Source of the DNA: Phyllobacteriaceae bacterium
GTDB taxonomy: Bacteria; Pseudomonadota; Alphaproteobacteria; Rhizobiales; Rhizobiaceae
Assembly (NCBI GenBank): GCA_024742765.1
Contig: JANSXT010000027.1
Coordinates: 1 to 39,321, forward strand
Direction: 5' to 3'
Length of the DNA: 39,321 bases
In this document: positions 8,871-21,710 of the stretch, one piece after another
Layout: each line of letters begins with the position of its first letter
Numbering within the stretch: the first letter of the stretch is position 1
Notes under the pieces: generated by a model
Seen by the model: only the letters and a program-made list of their open reading frames with translations
The model's database searches: none
Told to the model about the DNA's origin: nothing
Program-made: the position numbers and the translations under genes

Positions 8871-9006
8871 TGCCTGTCCCCATCCAATTTGCATCAAATG
8901 CGCCCTTGTCCCTTAGCTCTATCGCAACGGCGCTGTGTCAGCTTGGCGCATCGCGAACCATGATCATCGGGCGGGACTCTAGGCCGCCAAACCGACAGTG
9001 CAAGCC

Positions 9007-10524
<1,518 letters not shown>

Positions 10525-10552
10525 CCGCTGATCGGCCTTGGCGCACAAAGCG

Positions 10553-10567
10553 TTAACCCGTCGGTAA
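10553..10567. promoter_or_regulatory. Candidate CtrA-like box
   Basis: TTAA, seven bases, then GTAA: one mismatch from the alphaproteobacterial CtrA consensus TTAA-N7-TTAA. It lies 29 bases after the response-regulator stop and about 220 bases before the DUF882 gene. A second TTAA at 10735-10738 has no partner. Such motifs arise by chance, so this is only a candidate. Confidence 0.3.
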
Positions 10568-10630
10568 CCAAGTCGACCCGAACCGGGCCACTATGGCCGT
10601 TTTGCCACGCTTCCACCGCATTTGAAGCGG

Positions 10631-10671
10631 AAAAACCGCCCGGGGAAGCCCGCACCTTCCGTTCCGGGCGG
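10631..10671 (-). terminator. Hairpin with T5 tail read on the minus strand
   Basis: Read on the minus strand: CCGCCCGG, AAC bulge, GGAAG, seven-base loop, CTTCC, CCGGGCGG, then TTTTT. This 13-bp stem plus U-tract looks like a Rho-independent terminator, yet both flanking genes run on the plus strand. It would end a minus-strand transcript starting within 10672-10783 or in the DUF882 gene. On the plus strand there is no U-tract after the hairpin. The 259-base gap 10525-10783 holds this, the CtrA-like box and no credible ORF. Confidence 0.5.
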
Positions 10672-10783
10672 GGCTCCCGCCAGCCATGGCGTTGATTTGC
10701 GCCCGGCAAGATGGCAGGAGACGCTAAGGAGCGGTTAACCACGTTGCGGGTAGCGTCCAGGGACGTGCAACGGGCCTCGCCCG

Positions 10784-12814
10784 GTGCGCAGGGACAAGAC
10801 GGATTGGTGCGCTTTGAGCCTTACCGGACGACAATGGCGGGCAAACCGGGCTGACAGGCTGCGCGGGCTTCGATCCGTGGCGCTTGCGCTCGCGTTCGTT
10901 CTTGTCGCGGGCGCTGTGTTCGCGCCCGCCCAGGCTGCCGCCGAGACCCGTACGCTCAAACTCTATTTCACGCACACGGGCGAACGCGCCGAGATCACCT
11001 TCAAGCGCAACGGGCGCTATGTGCGCAGCGGGCTCAACAAGCTCAACCGCTTCCTGCGCGACCACCGGCGCAACGAGCCGACCAACATGGACCCCGAACT
11101 GTTCGATCTGGTTTGGGAGGTCTATCAGGCATCGGGCGCGCGCAACTACATTCACGTTGTCTCCGCCTACCGGTCGCCGGCCACCAATGCGATGCTCCGC
11201 CGGACGCGCGGCGGTCAGGCCCGCAAGAGCCAGCACACGCTCGGCAAGGCGATGGATTTCTTCATCCCCGGCGTGCCGACCCGCAAGCTGCGCGAACTGG
11301 GCTTCAAGCTGCAGGGTGGCGGCGTCGGCTATTATCCCAAATCGGCAACGCCGTTCGTGCATCTGGACACGGGCAGCGTCCGCGCCTGGCCGCGCATGAG
11401 CCGGTCCGAACTGACCCGCCTGTTCCCGGACGGCAAGACCTTGCACCTGCCGCCCGACGGCCGGCGCCTTCCCGGCTACCAGCAGGCGCTCGCCGCCTAT
11501 AATGCGCGCGAACGCTCGGGCCAGCCGGCCACCTTCGGCCGCACCCGCCGCAGCGGCGGCGGAAGCAACACCGAACGCGGCAGCAGTGGTGGCGGCGGCG
11601 GCAATTTGTTGGCCAACCTGTTCGGCCGCGACAATGACGACAGCGGATCGGCGAGCGCATCGCGCCCCTCGGCACCGTCGCGCCGCCAGGCAGCGCCCGA
11701 AACGCCGGGAACGGCCCTGGCTGCGCTTTCAAGACGCGATCTTCCGCGGCCGGCCGCAGCCCCGCGCGCCGCCCCCCAACCCGTCACACCGGCACCCGCC
11801 CCGGCAGCGCCCGCGCCGGCCGCCGCAGCCCCGCAGGCACCCGACGCCGCTCCCGCCGCCACCAGCACGGTCGGCCTGCGCATTCCGGTGCCGCGCGCGC
11901 TGATCCCCGGCGTTCGCGTCGGCGATCCCCGACCTGCCCAACCGCCCGCCGCCGTTGAACCCGCGCCGGCACCGGCGCCAGTGGTCGTGCCTGAAACGCA
12001 GCCGGCACCCGCCGAACCCGATGGCCCGGCAACCCTTCTGGCGTCCCTGACGCCGCCCGTCCCGCGCGACCGGCCCTCCGTCGCCATCGCCTCCGCCGAA
12101 CCGCTGACGATCCGTCAGACCGACCCGGCCGTCGAGACCGGCGATCAGGCCGCCGCCCTGCTGGCAGCCGCCGACGCGCAGGCCACGGCATCAACGGACG
12201 AAACGCCGACATTGCTCGCCGCGCTGCCGGCGCCTGCGCCCCGCCCGACGGACGCGCCCAGCGTCGACGATCCGCTGACCCAATTGGCAGCTTATGCGCC
12301 GGTCGAGCCCATGGTGCCGCCCACCAGGCCCGCGCCCGCCGCAGCCGCGGCCAATGACGGCACGACCGGACGCGGCGGCCGCATCGCGGTCCCCGCGCCG
12401 CGCCCCGATCGCACCAGTGAGGATGCCGCCCTTGCCGCAGCGCTCGACACGGGCGTGACGACGACCGCCAAGTCGGCCCGTCCATCGGCGCGCGATGCCG
12501 TGACGGCGCAGCCGCCCACCGTGCCTGTCGTGCCCGCCGACCAAATCGATCCGGCCCGGTTCGGCGATTGGACGGTTTCGGTGGCCTCGGTCACCGCCGA
12601 AGGCCGGCCGACGGAGCGTCCGGAATTTTTGAGAAATGCGACGCGGACCGCGCCCGATGCGGTCTATACCGCCGGCTTTTCCAAGGCGCCGCCGCCCGAT
12701 CCGAGCCGGCTTTCGGGCAATGCGGTGACGTTCCTTGCAGTGGCGCGCTTTGATGGCGGCCAGGGCGGCGGCGACGGCCAGCCCCTGCAATTGCAGATCC
12801 CGGCCACCAACTAA
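10784..12814 (+). CDS. Secreted DUF882 / M15-like peptidase with long Pro/Ala-rich tail
   Basis: A 676-residue protein with an N-terminal export signal (hydrophobic stretch about 32-51 ending in AQAAA). The DUF882/YcbK-type domain (about 55-225) carries the zinc-site pattern SQHTLGKAMD, and PFVHLD supplies a further His; related M15 enzymes cleave peptidoglycan crosslinks or stem peptides. From about residue 240 to the end it is low-complexity, rich in Ala, Pro and Gly/Ser, with recurring (T/A)LLA(A/S)L motifs, and no further domain is seen. Usual family members are near 200-600 residues, the tail being variable. The GTG start at 10784 was used; an in-frame TTG at 10814 is the alternative. 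It is convergent with gapR. Confidence 0.85.
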   Translation: MRRDKTDWCALSLTGRQWRANRADRLRGLRSVALALAFVLVAGAVFAPAQAAAETRTLKLYFTHTGERAEITFKRNGRYVRSGLNKLNRFLRDHRRNEPTNMDPELFDLVWEVYQASGARNYIHVVSAYRSPATNAMLRRTRGGQARKSQHTLGKAMDFFIPGVPTRKLRELGFKLQGGGVGYYPKSATPFVHLDTGSVRAWPRMSRSELTRLFPDGKTLHLPPDGRRLPGYQQALAAYNARERSGQPATFGRTRRSGGGSNTERGSSGGGGGNLLANLFGRDNDDSGSASASRPSAPSRRQAAPETPGTALAALSRRDLPRPAAAPRAAPQPVTPAPAPAAPAPAAAAPQAPDAAPAATSTVGLRIPVPRALIPGVRVGDPRPAQPPAAVEPAPAPAPVVVPETQPAPAEPDGPATLLASLTPPVPRDRPSVAIASAEPLTIRQTDPAVETGDQAAALLAAADAQATASTDETPTLLAALPAPAPRPTDAPSVDDPLTQLAAYAPVEPMVPPTRPAPAAAAANDGTTGRGGRIAVPAPRPDRTSEDAALAAALDTGVTTTAKSARPSARDAVTAQPPTVPVVPADQIDPARFGDWTVSVASVTAEGRPTERPEFLRNATRTAPDAVYTAGFSKAPPPDPSRLSGNAVTFLAVARFDGGQGGGDGQPLQLQIPATN

Positions 12815-12848
12815 AGCACTCGGCCGAAGGATCGCCCAAAGGCGCGCG

Positions 12849-13112
12849 TCACTCGTCGTCCGGCACCTTCAGCATGCCGAGCGCGGCCATATAGGTGTCC
12901 AGCACCGCTTCCTGCTCGAGCCGCTCATTCTGGTCCTGCTTGCGGATGGCGACGATCTTACGCAGCGCCTTGGTGTCAAACCCGTTCGCCTTGGCCTCCG
13001 CGTAAACGTCCTTGATATCGTCGGCGATGGTCTTCTTTTCCTCCTCGAGCCGTTCGATGCGCTCGACGAAGGCGCGCAAATGATCGCGCGCGACACCATG
13101 GACGTCCGACAT
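12849..13112 (-). CDS. gapR: GapR / DUF2312 (UPF0335) nucleoid-associated protein
   Basis: An 87-residue coiled-coil protein. The stretch [20 protein letters not shown] followed by AEAKANGFD and [11 protein letters not shown] is the DUF2312 signature. In Caulobacter the family member GapR binds AT-rich, overtwisted DNA ahead of replication forks and highly transcribed genes. The size fits the family exactly. ATG at 13112 is preceded by GGAG at about nine bases. It sits in a gap of unrelated genes: the DUF882 gene converges 34 bases away, and a small membrane-protein gene lies 107 bases upstream. Confidence 0.9.
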   Translation of the reverse strand: MSDVHGVARDHLRAFVERIERLEEEKKTIADDIKDVYAEAKANGFDTKALRKIVAIRKQDQNERLEQEAVLDTYMAALGMLKVPDDE

Positions 13113-13219
13113 GCCTCAGCACTCCATCACAGAAAAAAGCCCCGCCCGATTGCCGCATCCCGCAGGAAGCGTCAACCGGACTTGGCCTTGTTCACAGAAA
13201 GGTGGAGATGGGGTCCCGG

Positions 13220-13420
13220 TCAGCCCTTTTTCGGCTGGATCAACCCGTCAAGCTTGTTGGCCAGCCACCACGCGGCGGGAATGCCGATCACGGCGCCCGT
13301 GACGGCCGCTATCGCGATATAGGTCGCCTCGAACATGTCGACGGTCAAAAGGGCCACGACGAGGCTGCCGGCGAGCACCGGCGCGATGAGCAGATAGGCT
13401 GCGAACCTGAGCGAGAACAT
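13220..13420 (-). CDS. Small two-helix membrane protein of unknown function
   Basis: A 66-residue protein with two predicted membrane helices (about 5-27 and 33-52) and a basic C-terminus ending [15 protein letters not shown] lies seven bases before the ATG, so it is clearly translated. Similar small proteins of rhizobia are sometimes labelled 'CTP synthetase' in databases; nothing here resembles that enzyme and the label should not be copied. It lies 107 bases after the gltD stop on the same strand and could be co-transcribed with gltD, but a hairpin lies between. Confidence 0.7.
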   Translation of the reverse strand: MFSLRFAAYLLIAPVLAGSLVVALLTVDMFEATYIAIAAVTGAVIGIPAAWWLANKLDGLIQPKKG

Positions 13421-13509
13421 GACACCTCTCCTGCGCGAAACATGCGCCGCCAGACTGCGGCACGACGCAGCGTCAAGTCATTGATCCATCGCAACGAAAG
13501 CGGCGATTG

Positions 13510-13525
13510 CTCCCCTAACGGGGAG
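13510..13525 (-). terminator. Hairpin just after gltD
   Basis: CTCCCC pairs with GGGGAG around a four-base loop, two bases past the gltD stop. On the minus strand it is followed by AATCGCC rather than a U-run, so it may be a 3'-stabilising or weak terminator structure. Confidence 0.35.
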
Positions 13526-13527
13526 GG

Positions 13528-14988
13528 TCAGCGCGGCAGCACGCTGGAGCCCATCAGCGCCTCGTCGACCGCGCGGGCCGCCTGCCGGCCTTCGCGGATC
13601 GCCCAGACCACCAATGACTGGCCACGCCGCGCATCGCCAGCGACATAAAGATCGTCGACGCTGGTGCGGTAGTCGCGGTCATTGGCGTGCACCGAACGGC
13701 CGCCCCGCCGGTCGGTGTCCATGGCCAGCGCTTCGCCCAGTTCGGCGACGACGCCCGTATGCTCCAGCGGCCCGGCAAAGCCGATCGCGATAAAGGCCAG
13801 ATCGGCGCGGATGAAGAATTCCGTTCCGGTGACGGGCTGGCGTTTCTCGTCCACTTCGCAGCATTTGACATGGGTCAGCCGGCCGTCCTCGCCGATAAAT
13901 TCAAGCGTTGCGATCTGGAATTCGCGGTCGGCGCCTTCGGCCTGCGAGGACGAGGTGCGCATCTTGGTCGCCCAGAATGGCCAGACGGTCAGCTTGTCTT
14001 CCTTTTCCGGCGGCTCGGGCCGGATATCGAGTTGCGTCACCTTGACTGCGCCCTGGCGGAACGCGGTGCCGATACAGTCCGACGCCGTGTCGCCCCCGCC
14101 GACGACGACGACATGCTTGCCGCTCGCAACAATCGGCTCGGACGGCCATGCGACCGATCCGATGGACGGCTCCCGGCCGACCCGCTTGTTCTGTTGGACC
14201 AGATAGTTCATCGCCGGATGCACGCCCTCAAGATCGTCCCCCGGGATGCCCGCATCGCGCGGCCGTTCCGAACCGCCGCAATAGATGATCGCGTCGAACT
14301 CGGCCTTCAGATCGGCGATGGTCTTGTCGACGCCGACATTGACGCCGGTGTGAAACGTCACGCCCTCGCCTTGCATCTGTTCGACGCGGCGGTCGATGAA
14401 GTGCTTTTCCATCTTGAAGTCGGGAATACCATAGCGCATCAGCCCGCCGATCTTCGCCTCGCGCTCAAAGACATGAACGTCATGGCCCACGCGGCCAAGC
14501 TGCTGGGCGGCGGCCATGCCGGCCGGACCCGAGCCGATGACCGCGACACGCTTGCCGGTCTTCTCCGACGGCGGATAGGGCCGCACGAAACCCATCTCAT
14601 AGGCCTTGTCGGCGAGCGCCTGCTCGATCGTCTTGATCGCCACGGGCACGTCTTCGAGGTTCAGCGTGCACGCTTCCTCGCAGGGCGCCGGACAGATGCG
14701 GCCGGTGAATTCGGGGAAGTTGTTGGTCGAGTGCAGGTTGCGGATCGCCTCTTCCCAATTGTTGTTGTAGACCAGATCGTTCCAATCCGGGATCTGGTTG
14801 TGGATCGGGCAGCCCTGCGGCCCATGGCAATAGGGAATGCCGCAATCCATGCAGCGCGCGGCCTGCTTGGTGACCTCGGCGTCCTCCAGCGGGATGGTGA
14901 ATTCCTTGAAATGGCGAATCCGGTCCGAGGCCGGCTCATATTTGGCCACCTGCCGGTCGATCTCCAGAAAACCAGTTACCTTGCCCAT
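13528..14988 (-). CDS. gltD: Glutamate synthase (NADPH) small subunit
   Basis: The beta subunit of bacterial GOGAT. It takes electrons from NADPH through FAD and passes them to the large subunit for conversion of glutamine plus 2-oxoglutarate to two glutamates. The 486 residues include N-terminal cysteine motifs for [4Fe-4S] clusters (CMDCGIPYCH...GCP and CPAPCEEAC), the FAD fold AVIGSGPAGMAAAQQL and the NADPH fold VVVVGGGDTASDC, and a C-terminal VYVAGDARRG-like FAD closure. ATG at 14988 starts the known N-terminus MGKVTGFLEIDR. It is separated from gltB by a 1.6-kb stretch carrying ybjQ and toxin-antitoxin genes, although these subunits are normally adjacent. A second, diverged copy of its first 15 codons lies at 15478-15523. 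Confidence 0.96.
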   Translation of the reverse strand: MGKVTGFLEIDRQVAKYEPASDRIRHFKEFTIPLEDAEVTKQAARCMDCGIPYCHGPQGCPIHNQIPDWNDLVYNNNWEEAIRNLHSTNNFPEFTGRICPAPCEEACTLNLEDVPVAIKTIEQALADKAYEMGFVRPYPPSEKTGKRVAVIGSGPAGMAAAQQLGRVGHDVHVFEREAKIGGLMRYGIPDFKMEKHFIDRRVEQMQGEGVTFHTGVNVGVDKTIADLKAEFDAIIYCGGSERPRDAGIPGDDLEGVHPAMNYLVQQNKRVGREPSIGSVAWPSEPIVASGKHVVVVGGGDTASDCIGTAFRQGAVKVTQLDIRPEPPEKEDKLTVWPFWATKMRTSSSQAEGADREFQIATLEFIGEDGRLTHVKCCEVDEKRQPVTGTEFFIRADLAFIAIGFAGPLEHTGVVAELGEALAMDTDRRGGRSVHANDRDYRTSVDDLYVAGDARRGQSLVVWAIREGRQAARAVDEALMGSSVLPR

Positions 14989-14989
14989 G
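14944..14989 (-). repeat. Direct repeat, functional copy (gltD 5' end)
   Basis: These 46 bases cover the first 15 codons of gltD. They recur at 15478-15523 in the same orientation with four mismatches (42/46 identical). Homology stops at the start codon; upstream sequences of the two copies are unrelated. Confidence 0.9.
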
Positions 14990-15006
14990 TTCCAGTCTCA
15001 CATTGC

Positions 15007-15207
15007 CTATTTTGTCGGCCGCTGCCGCAGTCCCTTGTCCGTCATGATGGTCATGTGATCGACCAGCATCTCGTATGACGCCATGAGCTGCCGCACTGTA
15101 CGGCGCACCTCTAGCACCAGCCCTTCCGGCCTGGCCATAGCGATGATGACGACACCGAAGGCGGGCTCGCCATCGCGGAAGATCAAGTGTCCAAAATCAT
15201 AATGCGG
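15007..15207 (-). pseudogene. C-terminal remnant of a PIN-like (DUF5615-type) toxin gene
   Basis: Directly after the ancestral stop of the broken DUF433 gene, and in the same frame, 66 codons are open to TAG 15007-15009. They encode DFGHLIFRDGEPAFGVVII followed by a mixed helical end QLMASYEMLVDHMTIMTD. The DFG-(L)-(V/I)FR-G-(P)-GV pattern is that of the C-terminal half of DUF5615 PIN-like toxins, the usual partners of DUF433 antitoxins. There is no start codon and the N-terminal half, with the catalytic acidic residues, is missing. It lies 18 bases upstream of gltD. The toxin assignment is inference from pattern and neighbour. Confidence 0.6.
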
Positions 15208-15451
15208 TCACTCGGCGGCGATCACACGCATGTCCGCCAGATAGTCGGCCGCAAAAGACTGCGCGCGGTGGACGTCATCGATCGATATGTTGCGCAGCTC
15301 CTCGACAATTCTTTCCGGCGTATAGCCCATGTCTTTCCGGCGTATAGCCCATGCCCAGCATGCGCAGCACATGTTCAACGGTGATCCGCGTGCCTTCGAA
15401 TGCCGGCTTTCCCATCATCACATCAGGGTCGGAAATGATCTTGCGTGTCAT
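15208..15451 (-). pseudogene. Frameshifted DUF433 antitoxin gene (VapB45-like)
   Basis: ATG 15451 follows AAGGAG at good spacing. The frame reads MTRKIISDPDVMMGKP, then AFEGTRITVEHVLRMLGMGYTPER, the DUF433 pattern of type II antitoxins. A 22-bp tandem duplication (15311-15353) then shifts the frame and translation stops after about 58 residues. Removing one 22-bp unit restores IVEELRNISIDDVHRAQSF...ADYLADMRVIAAE and a stop at 15208-15210, a normal 73-residue DUF433 protein. Its 5' end overlaps the stop of a gltD-like fragment, so it may have been translationally coupled. Confidence 0.8.
15311..15353. repeat. 22-bp tandem duplication that breaks the DUF433 gene
   Basis: CTTTCCGGCGTATAGCCCATG occurs at 15311-15331 and again, period 22, at 15333-15353. 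Since 22 is not a multiple of three it shifts the reading frame. Perfect identity of the two units suggests the event is recent. Confidence 0.95.
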
Positions 15452-15522
15452 GCCACCGTCTCCTTCGACCTATGGCTGGCCGCCTGCCGGTCGATCTCCA
15501 GAAAACCCGTTGCCTTGCCCAC
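15448..15522 (-). pseudogene. Duplicated gltD 5' fragment (24 codons)
   Basis: A GTG at 15522 opens a 24-codon frame whose first 15 residues (MGKATGFLEIDRQAA) match the gltD N-terminus (MGKVTGFLEIDRQVA). It then diverges to SHRSKETVA and stops at TGA 15448-15450, overlapping the ATG of the DUF433 gene. It is a truncated copy, not a functional subunit. It might still act as a small leader that couples translation of the downstream antitoxin. Confidence 0.75.
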
Positions 15523-15523
15523 G
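15478..15523 (-). repeat. Direct repeat, second copy of the gltD 5' end
   Basis: Partner of 14944-14989, 534 bases away in the same orientation. It bounds the decayed DUF433/PIN-like cassette on the side facing vapC. The four differences (start codon ATG/GTG and three internal) show that the copies have diverged or that one came from another strain. Confidence 0.9.
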
Positions 15524-15546
15524 GGTACTTCGTCCTTGCAGCGCCT

Positions 15547-15942
15547 TCAGCGCATCCAATTCTCTACACGCAGCGATGGTACTCCTTCGAACGCGCGGTC
15601 GTCGGTGACCAGCGTGGCATCCAACGAAAGCGCATGTGCAGCGATCAACATATCGTTCGGTGAAAGTGTCTTTCCGGTGTCCGACAGCTCGCTGCGCAGC
15701 CGGCCGTAAAACACATGCGCAGGCGCTTTGAATGCGAGTATTGGTATGGCGTCCAAAATCGCTCTCATCTGACGTGTCAACTTCACTGATTGTTTTTTTG
15801 CCAACCCATACTCGATTTCACAGGCCACAATGACGCTCGTCACGACGTCTTCAATGGCGCCGCGACGCATATGCTGCGCAGCCGCTCCGGACGGATTGTT
15901 CGCAAGTTGGCTTAGTGCGTTCGTATCGAGCAGATACGGCAT
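15547..15942 (-). CDS. vapC: VapC-family PIN-domain ribonuclease toxin
   Basis: A 131-residue PIN-domain protein. The conserved acidic residues of the metal site are visible in MPYLLDTNALSQL (first Asp), VACEIEYGL (Glu), LSPNDMLIAAHAL (Asp) and LVTDDRAFEGV (Asp). Known VapC toxins are Mg-dependent RNases that cut tRNA or rRNA and are held inactive by VapB. It lies 13 bases after the VapB stop, the standard order. The region has more A and T than the surrounding housekeeping genes, which fits acquisition. All catalytic residues are present, so the toxin appears intact. Confidence 0.9.
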   Translation of the reverse strand: MPYLLDTNALSQLANNPSGAAAQHMRRGAIEDVVTSVIVACEIEYGLAKKQSVKLTRQMRAILDAIPILAFKAPAHVFYGRLRSELSDTGKTLSPNDMLIAAHALSLDATLVTDDRAFEGVPSLRVENWMR

Positions 15943-15955
15943 ACTGACGCGAGAC

Positions 15956-16252
15956 TCATAGATTAACTTCTTTCAACGGCAGCATATCGCTGTCATCGAT
16001 CTCGGGAAACCGGTCCGCCTCAGACAACGGTTCCAAAGAGGCAAGCAGTTCAATCAAACCGATCGTTTGCCCTTTCTGTCGCAGGACCAGGTCACCATTT
16101 GGCTGTTTGTAGATCTCGACGGCGTTGCCAGCAAACTCGAACTCCTTCGGAATGCGCACAGCCTGGCTGCGACCGTTCCGAAACAAACGCGCCGATCGAA
16201 CTTTCCGATCATCGGAAACAACATGCTTGTTCACAACTCTCTCCATCGGCAT
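15956..16252 (-). CDS. vapB: VapB-family AbrB-type antitoxin
   Basis: The N-terminal SpoVT/AbrB DNA-binding fold shows the VapB signature SARLFRNGRSQAVRIPKEFEF; the C-terminal half (LLASLEPLSEADRFPEI) is acidic and would wrap the VapC active site. It both neutralises the toxin and represses the operon. Start choice is open: ATG 16252 and ATG 16246 are in frame, but GTG 16234 (MNKHVVSDD) has GGAGAG at ideal spacing, and the palindrome 16248-16270 overlaps the upstream ATG. If that palindrome is the operator, 16234 is the likelier start. Confidence 0.87.
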   Translation of the reverse strand: MPMERVVNKHVVSDDRKVRSARLFRNGRSQAVRIPKEFEFAGNAVEIYKQPNGDLVLRQKGQTIGLIELLASLEPLSEADRFPEIDDSDMLPLKEVNL

Positions 16253-16270
16253 ATGCAATTGTAATATGCC
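16248..16270. promoter_or_regulatory. Candidate VapBC operator palindrome
   Basis: Perfect 7-bp inverted repeat GGCATAT / ATATGCC separated by nine bases, at the very start of vapB. VapB proteins bind such short palindromes to autoregulate their operon. Position and symmetry support the call; there is no binding evidence. Confidence 0.55.
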
Positions 16271-16287
16271 TACAGATTACACACGCG

Positions 16288-16611
16288 TCAACTCAACACC
16301 ACCGCCGTGCCCGACACCGACACCATCAGCATGGTGCCCGAGCCGGCGGTGATGTTCTCATAGTCGATATCGACGCCGATCACCGCGTTGGCGCCCAGCC
16401 GCTCGGCCTCCTGCTGCAGTTCGCCGAAGGCGATCTCGCGCGCCTCGCGCAGCGATTTCTCATAGGCGCCCGACCGGCCGCCGACAATGTCGCGAATGCC
16501 GGCGAGAAAATCGCGGAACACATTGGCGCCCAATATGGCCTCGCCGGTGACAACGCCCTTATAGGCGGCGACCTGCCGGCCCTCGATCGTGTTGGTGGTG
16601 CTGATGATCAT
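16288..16611 (-). CDS. YbjQ / UPF0145 family protein
   Basis: A 107-residue member of the UPF0145 (YbjQ) family. Visible signatures are [20 protein letters not shown] near the start and [17 protein letters not shown] in the second half. Such proteins form small pentameric rings and their function is unknown. ATG 16611 lies four bases after the gltB stop, so it is probably co-transcribed with gltB. The reading frame extends upstream into gltB but the family N-terminus begins at MIISTT. It marks the last gene of the gltB unit before the toxin-antitoxin insertions. Confidence 0.88.
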   Translation of the reverse strand: MIISTTNTIEGRQVAAYKGVVTGEAILGANVFRDFLAGIRDIVGGRSGAYEKSLREAREIAFGELQQEAERLGANAVIGVDIDYENITAGSGTMLMVSVSGTAVVLS

Positions 16612-16615
16612 GACA

Positions 16616-21358
<4,743 letters not shown>

Positions 21359-21710
21359 CTTTTTCCCTCCGGTTCGCGTTTGCGGCATACCGCATTACGC
21401 GCATCAATCTGTGGCAGATGGTGTCCGATGGTCCCGCCAAGAGCAGCGTCGGGCGTTTCCGTCACCGGATCAGGCCGGCAGCGCGATCAGCTCCATCGCC
21501 ATTTCGGACAGGGCCCGGTTTTCGTCCGGGCACGTTTTAGGCCCGCGTCCGGCCATCTACCGGGATGCGGACCATAATAGGACAGCATTGCTGCCCTAAT
21601 TTATGGCAGATTTCGCCACATTTCACAAGGTGGCACGGCGACAATTGCGACCGAAGCCGTTCTGCGCGATGAAACGTCACACATCATTCGCCGAAAGAGC
21701 CGCCACCATC
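21359..21710. other. Divergent intergenic region, gltB / threonine aldolase
   Basis: A 352-base control region between divergent genes. It holds one clear dyad (21578-21598) but no promoter elements I would defend for either gene. An apparent ATG at 21603 is in frame with the aldolase but encodes a non-family N-terminus. Confidence 0.6.
21578..21598. promoter_or_regulatory. 21-bp dyad upstream of threonine aldolase
   Basis: TAGGACAGCA and TGCTGCCCTA form an inverted repeat around a single central base, with one mismatched pair (9/10). Flanks are A/T-rich, as for many operators. It lies about 110 bases before the aldolase ATG and 220 bases before gltB. The regulator is unknown. Confidence 0.45.

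Noticed and set aside
21627-21646. Possible sigma-54 promoter TGGCAC...TTGC before threonine aldolase
   Set aside because: The gap between the two elements is three bases too long for a sigma-54 promoter.
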